Assembly (NCBI RefSeq): GCF_003073045.1
Contig: NC_037595.1
Span: 12,392,074 to 12,456,073 of the forward strand
Origin: Pomacea canaliculata
Taxonomy: Eukaryota; Mollusca; Gastropoda; Architaenioglossa; Ampullariidae
Direction: 5' to 3'
DNA: 64,000 bases
Shown here: one piece after another, positions 48,183 to 57,500 of the stretch
How the letters are laid out: every line of letters starts with the position of its first letter
How positions within the stretch are numbered: the stretch's first letter is position 1
Translations under genes and position numbers: made by a program
Notes under the pieces: model-generated
Database searches by the model: none
Told to the model about the DNA's origin: nothing
What the model saw: only the letters and a program-made list of their open reading frames with translations

Positions 48183-48334
48183 CTTCTACACTGCTGATGA
48201 TTTTTTTTTTCACAAAAAGCAAGAGTAATTTGCTAAGATGTGTTGTCTGAGAAGAAAAGTAGAACGTCCTCCCAAAGAAGAGAATCATGTGACTGATATT
48301 TCTCAGAGATTACACAGTCAGGCCGAAACCTTAA

Positions 48335-48357
48335 TTTATACGAAGACATTTGATTGG
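48335..48357 (-). promoter_or_regulatory. TATA and CCAAT boxes of copy 4
   Basis: TATAAA at 48340-48335 and CCAAT at 48357-48353 on the minus strand, in the same arrangement as copy 3. Confidence 0.6.
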
Positions 48358-48691
48358 CGCGTATGAATAACCTGACCTTTACAGGTCCCTGACCTACTTT
48401 CTGCAGCTTATTGCATGCACGGACTGACATCGACAGACTACACTAGCAACTCTGTCTTTAGCTCGGCGCTTTCTTTACTGCTTCCATAAATAAGACCTAA
48501 TATTAAAAACAACAACAAGAACAACCAATAATTGGATAGACTGATAAAATTCCTGCAATCTCAGTTCTTTGGGAGTATGCGAGTCTTATTCAGTCACTGA
48601 GAGAACCCACACGCACACAGATTCTGTGTCTTTATCTCTCTCACACACAATGCTCTGACATGAATGTTAGGACTATGTTATCTCCAAAGGG

Positions 48692-48991
48692 TAAGGTGAC
48701 CAGACGTCCCGGCTTTTGACCTCGTGTCCCGCCTGCTCATAGTGCGGAACGCCCACTGTCCCGCTTTTTGGCTTTCACCAGATTTGCCGTTGACGGGCGG
48801 AAATGACCCGTCAGTGGTAAACATGACCTGTTGACCCCTCTGCGCCTGCGCACTGTGAGAAGGCAATTCCTGGGCTCGGCAATTCGTGAGGTCATGACAC
48901 CCCCACCTCCTTTATCGGCGTTCTTTGTCGGTGACGTCACCATCATCGGCACGTGTCCCGCTTTCGCACCCCGAAACGTCTGGTCACCTTA
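48692..48991. mobile_element. hAT-type non-autonomous element (300 bp), only in unit B
   Basis: The inverted ends are TAAGGTGACCAGACGT at both sides, with internal 'gtcccg' motifs, as in Zaphod/Tip100-like hAT elements. The flanking 8 bases (CCAAAGGG at the left, CTAAAGTG at the right) match at six positions. Unit A has 'ctaaagggcaatcg' without an insert at about 43673-43686. Confidence 0.78.
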
Positions 48992-49705
48992 CTAAAGTGC
49001 AATCGTTTATTGTTCGCACTTGGTGAGTGTTGAAGTACAGACATGTTTGTCTTTCACAAGGGTTGCTCTTGCTTGAGTCACTGAAAGATTGCGTAGGTTT
49101 GCATCGACGCTTGATTTTTTTTTCGTGGGAATTATCTATGAACAACATCTTCACTATCACTACTTTCTAGAAAAAATATTTTGGTTTCATTCTCATCGAG
49201 CTAAATGTCAGCTGTCGCCACTAAGAGCAACACAGTATCCCATTTCATCCTGACATCAGCACATCTTTGGAAGGTCTTGCTAGATTCTGCTGTGGCTACA
49301 ATTGTTTGTATGCAGGTGAATCAGCAAGAGTTAACTAAAAGTAGTTGGGCCAGCTCTTGCTGCACTTCTAAGTGTAAAATTAACTTTCAGTACATTAATT
49401 TTTTTTTTATCAATACTAGCGCTTCATGCCATTACTTTTGACAGACTTTCGGAGGTTGTTTTTTTTAAAACAACATTTGTTAATAAGTTGCAATGAAAAC
49501 AATTACTAAGCAGTCTGACTATATTCCAATGTTGATAATGTAGCAAGGGAACAAAAATGTACCAATCATTAGGTCACAGAAACTAATATTTTAACACTCT
49601 CAACCTCAATTCTGTGAAAATTTATAGTGTTTGTCAGGGAGAAATTATTGCAGGTAACTTACACTGGTATTTACTTAAGGGGTTTGCCTCGAGGCTAGCA
49701 CTGTA

Positions 49706-50033
49706 AAGATCCTGTATGTAAAGATGTCAGCTTCTGTTGTGTCGTCAGGGAATATTCGATCTTGATAAGAAGTCACAATATAGATAACAGGCCAGTATAT
49801 GCATGGATTCAGTAGGTGAAATTCCCTACGAAGTTTCTGCGCAAATGTAATCATTTTGTAATTTTAGTACATACCTGTATGAAACGGAAAAAAGGTGGAG
49901 AAAAAAAAAAGCTATGAAAATAAAATAGAACGAAAAATATTTTTTAAAGCACGACAGACAGACAAGAAAGAAAGAGAAAGAAGCGGAACTTCTGACAAAA
50001 AGGACTCTCCGAACTAAAAACGAGGTCTCTTAC
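49706..50033. other. Spacer past the duplicated block
   Basis: AT-rich. I see nothing coding in it. Confidence 0.45.
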
Positions 50034-50151
50034 CCCTCACTCCCGTACGACTGGTGGTGAACTCCAGGTTGATGGGCTTGTCGGCGCTGACCTGCAGGTC
50101 GTAGTCCACACCGCCCTGACTGACGGGCATCTTGGGCGTGAAGATCCTCAC
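50034..50151 (-). CDS. Orphan internal exon, function unknown
   Basis: Minus-strand exon with a clean acceptor (ttccctcag) and donor (g|gtaaga), 118 bases, GC-rich like the other real exons. It encodes VRIFTPKMPVSQGGVDYDLQ, then a stretch ending PINLEFTTSRTG. I do not recognise the family. 'YDL-V-...-TSRTG' weakly recalls the N-terminal beta domain of GH31 glucosidases, but this is a guess. No partner exon was found nearby on the minus strand. The next minus-strand genes are the receptor-like gene to the right and lengsin-like copy 4 to the left, so it is either part of a gene with very long introns or a leftover exon. Confidence 0.5.
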
Positions 50152-50179
50152 CTGAGGGAAGACTGCCACAAGTCAGGCA

Positions 50180-50268
50180 GGTGTCAGCATTACTCTGGTG
50201 TTAGTGTTACACTGGTGCTAGTGTTATAATAGTGCTAGTGTTACACTGGTGTCAGCGTTACACTTTAG
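50180..50268. repeat. Short minisatellite
   Basis: Variants of 'ctggtgttagtgttaca' repeat about five times. Confidence 0.6.
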
Positions 50269-50480
50269 ACTGGCAACAAACAGAGCTGTAAACTTGTTTA
50301 CCAGGTGCCATAGTCACATCGGGCCGCTAAGCCACTTAGAGGCCATCAAAGGTCCGACCACCCTCTAAGTGCGGTAGAGGCTGAGACATGTCGCATCTTT
50401 TGGCTGCGCTGGCGGCTGATTCGGCCTGTAAGTGTAGAGACGGCCGCTGGCGCCTGTAACTTGCGAAGGGCTCGTTAAAC

Positions 50481-50775
50481 ATGGCCGCCGTGTTGTTTTT
50501 GCTGTATGACGCGGACCGAAATCTTCACAGAAACAGGATATTTCGGGATGAAAGTAATCCCATCAATTCATGGGATGACATAACGATATACGAACGTTTA
50601 AAATTTCGAAGAGTTGACATCCTGGAGATCGTCGACGACATTCAGGAGGCTTTAACATTTGCGAATCGAGGGCGCAGTGACACACCGACATTGCAAGTAT
50701 GTCTTGCCCTTCGTTTCTATGCGACAGGTACCTTTCAAATGTGTGTGCTGACCAACGTGCTGTACTATTTTTTTT
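50481..50775 (+). mobile_element. PIF/Harbinger transposase N-terminal fragment
   Basis: The frame starts MAAVLFLLYDADRNLHRNRI and includes 'YERLKFRRVDILEIVDDI' and 'TLQVCLALRFYATGTFQ', the hallmark N-terminal block of HARBI1-like nucleases (LTQVCLALRFYATGSFQ in other animals). After this the frame runs into unrelated sequence. The DDE catalytic part is absent from the window, so this is a 5' piece of a broken DNA transposon. Confidence 0.85.
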
Positions 50776-50802
50776 ATTTTAAATGCTTTGTTAGCCTGGA
50801 AA

Positions 50803-52898
50803 GGGCCTGGGAAAATTAGGTGGAAGGGGAAGGTGTGAAAGACAAAAAAAAAAAAACAAACAACAACAACAAAAAACAAAAAAAACCCCAACAACAACAA
50901 AAGCACAGTCAAGATGTATAAAAAGAGAAGATAACGAACACTACTTCATTCTTCTAAGAAGATCCAGATTTGTTTGTTTGTCATGCAGTTTGCCTTTCTG
51001 GGCTTCTTATATGGCGGTATGTTGTCTGCTTCATGTTTTTCTTCCATTGTTCTCGATTCTCGGTAAACGTTGGTTCGCGCATGCGCACACGTGGAGTTCC
51101 CTAGGTATTCCCTCAAGGTCAGGGTGTCGACGTCCCGATTGGTGACATTACTCGGTAAACGTTGGTTCGCGCATGCGCACACGTGGAGTTCCCTAGGTAT
51201 TCCCTCAAGGTCAAGGTGTCGACGGCCCGATTGGTGACATTTCTCGGTAAACGTTGGTTCGCGCATGCGCACACGTGGAGTTCCCTAGGTATTCCCTCAA
51301 GGTCAGGGTGTCGACGGCCCGATTGGTGACATTTCTCGGTAAACGTTGGTTCGCGCATGCGCACACGTGGAGTTCCCTAGGTATTCCCTCAAGGTCAGGG
51401 TGTCGACGTTCCGATTGCTGAAGTGCGGTTACACGGGCGACATTTCTCACGAGCTTTTCTCGGAGTTTGCTTCTATGGCGGACACTAACAGTCCTTTGCG
51501 CAGCTGATACTAACACTGGCAGCTGAGAGTCTCAGCCGTTCCACGAGAAAGAAGTGCAAACTATTTGTAGTTTTGTGGTTATTTGTGGTTAATAAGGGCG
51601 ATCACTGTAGATCTAACGGCGACGACTCCAGATAACAAGGATCGATGACATCGGAAAAATATTGAGAATATACTGAGAACATCTTAAGACTATGAAGGAA
51701 TCTTATCATATTATACAATGACAAAGGGGATCGTCGCTTCACTTTCTTTACTGTAACTCAAGTTCGCTGTGACAGTGAGTGAAGCACGCGAGAGCGATCG
51801 ACATCCAGCCTGTAGATCAGTCAGTTCGCAGAATGCAACACAAAGACACTTACATCATGCGGCTTGTAGATGTTGATCACAACACAAAGACACTTAACTC
51901 ATGTGGCTTGTAGATGTTGATCACAATCATCAGAGGAGGTCATCGTGCAGTTTGACAGTGTGGCCTGTATTGATCAGCTATATACAGGTCACAGAGATAC
52001 GACCACAGTGCATGTAGCTCAGCACTCGTCAAGAGGACTGTGGACTGTACTGCAGGGCCAAGCACCTGATGATCTAACTTTTCATTTTTGCCCATGCAAA
52101 CACCTTTTTTTTCCTTTTTCTGATTTGTGGTCCTGTGTTGTGAGTAGTGGTCATGCGCTTTGTAGCAGCAGATCGTTCGCTCACAACTGTGGTCCTTTTT
52201 TAGCCGTCCGATCGTTTGATTCTAACTTTCCTTTTGGTTTTCTGCAGCTGCTAATGTTTTATTGGTGTACTTTTCTGTGACATTTCGGCGCATTGAGCGT
52301 TTCCCAAGGATTCGGATTTTGCGCGTTATAAGTCTCCTTCATATCTGGATCTTGTTAGAAGAATGAAGTAGTGTTCGTTATCTTCTCTTTTTATATATCT
52401 TGACTGTGCTTTTGTTGTTGTTGGGTTTTTTTTTTTGTTTTTTTGTTTTTTTTTTGCTAGGTAAGGTTGGAAAAGTTGTGCTTAATGAGTTCGTTGACAA
52501 ATGAAATAACTAATAGAAAGAAGAGCGCAATATGGCAGCGAATTGCAAATTTGCCGCCTCTTGTGGCGTAGAACATCGCAGTCTTGTAAGTTGGTTCAAG
52601 ACTTGGTACAAAAAAAAAAAAAAGCTACGTCCACTCCGGACTCACTGACAATATGAAAGAGAATCTTCTTCTCCCCGCTCCCATCAAGTAAAAACACTCA
52701 GTCACACAACAACATTCAAATCACCACAGCACTCTTTCCTTTGTTCTTCCAACAAAACAACCTATCAACATCAATTGCTTAAAACAAAGACCGGCCGCCA
52801 TCCCAGCATTGTGCAGCACGCCTCAGACTGTCCACACTGACAGCCCCATTAATTGGGGTCTTTCACACCTCCCCCTTCCACCTAATTTTCCCAGGCCC
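50803..52898. repeat. Inverted-repeat island
   Basis: Two pairs of inverted repeats are nested: 50803-50843 with 52858-52898 (40 of 41 bases match), and 50886-50969 with 52343-52424 (about 83 bases, nearly perfect). About 430 extra bases separate the two right-hand pieces. The interior contains the 92-bp tandem array. It could be a foldback or Harbinger-related non-autonomous element. The ends and target duplication are not clear. Confidence 0.75.
51059..51426. repeat. 92-bp tandem repeat, 4 copies, with NRF1-like sites
   Basis: Units start at 51059, 51151, 51243 and 51335 (ctcggtaaacgttgg) and are nearly identical. Each contains CGCGCATGCGCA, which fits the NRF1 consensus YGCGCAYGCGCR, followed directly by CACGTG, an E-box. 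Confidence 0.93.
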
Positions 52899-52899
52899 A

Positions 52900-54540
52900 T
52901 GAATCGATGGGATTAAATAAAATAAAATAAACCGGATGACATTGTTTATCGTTGCGTGCGACAGAAAGTACGCCAGTGATAACACAACAGCCTTGTGGGT
53001 TGAAGTCAGCGGGATAATCACATAAATAATAAACATTGAGTTGGATTACTGTTCTTGACTGTATAGTTCTTAATTTATGTGACTGCGCTCAGAAAGAACT
53101 GAGAAATATTTAAAAACAAGCTTAATCATAAATTTATTTGACAGCAACGTCAGGGTACACGTGCTTCATATGGTACGCTTGCAGTAGTCGATGTAGAATT
53201 CAACTTTGCCAGACCAAACAACACAAAGAACGAACCTCAGTCCCCTTCAGGGATTTCTTTGTTATGAATTGCTACACTCAACAGCTATATCATATCACAT
53301 TTATGCAATTTATAATGAATAAACAAGGCGTTGAGCTACTGTAACTCTCGTCGCTCACACAAGGCAAAGAAAACATTACAAACTATTTCACCAAACAGAA
53401 TGTTTCTGATATGTACAAAACGAACTGCACGGCTATCGTGTCTATAGTACTTATTTTGCATGATTTGGCCACCTTTAAAATACATTTATGTGTAGTTCTT
53501 GAGTCTCGGATGTAGTCCTTATCAATTTCACGCTTACTATCACCTGTAACATCAACAGCAACAACAAAAGCTTCTTCACCTATAGCACAAGTGTTGAAAG
53601 CGGTGGAGAAATTTACTGGTAAAATATGGCGAGCAGGTCTGTGAACATTGGAGCCTTTAACACAGCAAAATCAGTTTCATAATGTCATGTTTATATAGAA
53701 AACAAACTGACGTAAACAAGCCTTTTAGACAAAGATATAGTGCAAGAAAGCAATAATTTTAACGGTGCATATAGTATATAATGATGTGTGCTATAGGTAA
53801 CACACTCGGCAATATTAAGGGCCTTAGACAATAAATATATAAATATACTGAGCTGAATTCAAAATATATAACTGTAGTTCTGAAAACAGCAGATTTATCA
53901 TATACGCTATATAAGTATGCATGTACAGTATGAAACACTTTAAACAGTGTAGACGATTTTGTAGTATATAGGATCATCTACATTTATAGCTATACACGAT
54001 TCGGTGTTCGATGGTATGTACTGTATTCACGACTGATAATCATGTTTTTGTTGTCTGAAGCCTACGCCAAGATGTCAGCACTGGACAAACGTATTAACCT
54101 AGAGGAAACACCTTTATCCAGCTAAAACACCGAAAAATTCGACATGTTAAACAGGCATTTCGGTGATGTGGGTGGACAGTAAAACTGTCAGACGTTCCCT
54201 CATCAAAGCCGTGATTTCGGTCTGTGTCTTCTACACTTGAACACGTGACCGGAAGTGGACGTCCTCCTACATTGCCCACTCCCCGTCAACAGTCGATGGT
54301 TGGGGGTCGTTTTCCCCGCAAAGCCATGCACCTGGCATCGACGGGGTTTGAGTTATTCTTAAATAGCAAGACTCTACCTGACATCCTTCACAGAGAGTTC
54401 AAGATCTGAGCAATTCAGATAATACACCTCCTCTGTAGATACTGGTGTCCTGGTATCAGAATACCCTTGCTGGCCACACCACTGCTCTTGAGATGTCTAG
54501 AAATGGCCGTCTGGACTCACTTTTCACGGGTGAGGCATGC
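52900..54540. other. Spacer, probably including the 3' UTR of the receptor-like gene
   Basis: No exon is recognised on either strand. The sequence next to 54540 is probably the 3' UTR of the minus-strand receptor-like gene. I could not place its end. Confidence 0.4.
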
Positions 54541-57500
54541 TTAGCGTTGCCCTGCGGTTTTCGTTCCCTTGATATCAAGTAAATTCTTCTTCTTGCTGAT
54601 GATTTCCGGTGCACTTCCACCCAGCTTTGCGCTGTCGCCTTTCTTTTGCCTTCTGCCTGGCTTCCTGGAAGTGCTTTGAACCCCATCCATCGGTTCCTGT
54701 TCGCAAAGGAAACCCTTGCACTTCGTAACGGTAGAATACTGAGCCAGGTCAGCGTAGTCATCATCCGCGACTGTGTCTCGGTCGTCGGTTGCAGATACGG
54801 TCAGCGGGGGCTGGGCACCACGTAGGGCACCGTCCAAGTCCTCCCCGCAAGCAACGATGCTCGTCACTTCTTTGGGAACCTGGTGCCCAGGAGTGTAGCA
54901 CTCCTTTTTGGCGAACAGTTGCCGCAATCTTTTCTTCACATCACTGACTCCGTGTCTGCGCTTCGTCCGCGGAGTCTGTGATTCGCTGGGTGAAGTGAAG
55001 GGCGGGGAAGGTGCATGGCCCAGATTGTACAAAGAAGACTCCCTGGAGGGCCACCTCGGTGCTCCGGTCGAATCGTCTAGCTGTGTGTTAGCGAAACCGG
55101 TGAGGCAAGCCGGTTCCTCCTCACCCCGAAGTGTAGACGCGATGTGCGATGCCCCTGGTGACGAAATAAATGAGGAAAATTTTACATCGTGGATGGGGTT
55201 GAGGAATCCACTGTCCTGTCCTTCGAAGCGGATGGACTCCTGGAGACGCAACTTGTCGGTGTTTTGGTAGTCAACCCTCTCAAGGTTCAGCTCTTGGTAG
55301 ATGGGTTCATAGTCATGCGCCAGAATTTCTTTCACGAGTTCGCTGCAGTCTCCCGCGCTGTTTTCTTCAACAATATTGTTTTCGTACATGTTGGGGTCGC
55401 TTGTGCACACATCGAACTCGGACGTGAAAGAGTCGTCGTCTGTAGTAAACTCCACGTCGCCTGCGAAAGCGTAGTTATGGAAGATGTTGGCATATACCTC
55501 AACAGCTTCATCTTCTGTCGTCGTCTTCGGTGCTGCTGCTGCTTCTGCTATTGCTGCGGCTGATGATGATGATGGTGTTGCAGCATCCGAGGCTGAGCCG
55601 TCTTCTATTGTCGAGTGTTGCCACGTCATCCTCTGCTGCTGTGGCGACAGAGTTATTTTTTTGCCATCCACGAGCACATCGTCGGTGCTGCTGTCCGTTG
55701 GTGACGTCACCGTGTTACCGGAGACGACAGGGATGCAATAACCGTAGTCGTCAAGCGAAGTACTGGAAGGCACTGTCGCACGGGATCGAGCCTTGCCTCG
55801 GCTTTTATCTTGATGTCTTCTACACACACACACAATCAACAATGAAGCCCACTACAGAAAAACTATTCACCGACATTAACAGTTAATAAGAAATTCCTTG
55901 TATTAATCATAATATTGGGTGGCATCACAGTGACATCACCTTTGTCTACATACCTTGCAAAGATTTCATTGTTTTACGTATTAACAGATCATACTCCTCC
56001 AAAACAGCCACCACCACCCACACCACAGCCACTATATCACTATTTCTATCGCCACATCTACCACTTCATCATCATCTTCATCATGTGAAGGCCTCACCTG
56101 CAAACGATGTAGAGAAGAACTGCAGCTAGCACTACCACCAAGATGGCACCCACTACAGCTCCGACAATCAGATATATTGTGCTGAGGGAGTCTTAAACAA
56201 ACAAAAAAACAAACAAAAAATGGTACAAACTTTACACCAGTCTATCTGCGTTTTCGTCTGCGTTAGTTCTTATCGGTTTGTCTGTTTTCTCATTTGTATT
56301 TCTTCTTACTCTTTATGCCCTAAAAGAGTGATGCATAATGGTTTAACTCCAATTAATTATGTAACCAAGGAACTATCAGACCAGTAATATGAGGTCTGTG
56401 TCAGTCCTAACATTTTCGTTAGTGCTGTTCCAGACCTTTGGACCTGAGTGCGTCTGATGCTGCGGGAGTCGGGAAGCTGCTGTTGCCACCGTCGTCAGCA
56501 GACGAAGGCTTGTGATCTGTGATGTTGCCGTCGACTGCTGATGAGTTCTGCCACGGATTCATATCTTCTCCTGTCGCTGATAAAAGTGATTTCATGAGAG
56601 CAGAGCTTGTGAACATTTCCCTGACTACGTGCTCGAAAGGGGGAGAAAAATTCTGAAAAACCTCGAATAACAGCCAAGAAATAAAAAAAAAAAAAAAGGA
56701 TTTTTCTATACGAGTGTAATATGACAATATATAATATATGTAATCTGAGTGTAATATGAGTGTAATAGGATGATAAATGGAAGTGATTAACAGGGAACTT
56801 GAAGGGAGAAATAAAAATGAAATCAAGCGAGAAGGAGAAGTAAGACAGAGAAAGAGAAAGAGAAGAAAAAGAAAAATTATGGTATTGTGGCACAGACAAG
56901 AGAGAGATGGAGAAAAAAAAAATTACGGTCTCGACAAGAGATAGATGTTAACATCATGAAGAGAAGAGAGGGGAAACCATGGTCTGATGTATGAAATAAT
57001 CCCTCACTTCAGGACGAACTCACAGGTTAATAAAGAAAATTAAATAAACAATCAAATAAACAAGATAATAAGAAAGACCAGATTTAAAGATTTTAACCGA
57101 TGTCGTATTCAGACTTATCAGTTAGTCATCTTGCCCAAAAGTGTAAAATAATTCTTACAAGAACTGTCACTAGTGGACGAGCAGGTCAAATGAAAACTTT
57201 TGGTATAGTCTTCCACTGAAATTACAGAACGCAACATGTTAGAAATAATTCATTGTACATTTTGTAAAATTTGTTGTAAAATAATCAATCAAACAAACAA
57301 ACAGACACACATGCGAGCGCTCACACACGTACACACGATCGGTCATGTATATAGACACACATACGTACACATACGTATACATTAACATGCACAAATGATG
57401 AACTAAGTTACTTTTATGGAAATAAAATGCAGAAATAATTCCATTATTCCATTTCTATTATTTTTTTATTTTCTCGAAATATTTCAGTTCTTGTTCTGCT

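Larger units (their letters stand above)
44911..49705. repeat. Segmental duplication, unit B (contains copy 4)
   Basis: Paired with 40436-44898 as described by the shared landmarks. It is longer because of insertions in intron 1 and the 5' flank of copy 4. Confidence 0.85.

Noticed and set aside
51119-51516. Arg/Cys-rich repeated open frames over the 92-bp array
   Set aside because: The 92-bp unit is not a multiple of three, so the apparent repeats are the same sequence read in successive frames. No start or splice context supports a protein.
54908-55886. Plus-strand open frames opposite the receptor-like tail
   Set aside because: They are antisense shadows of a long minus-strand coding exon that has a splice acceptor, phase continuity with the membrane exon and a stop codon.
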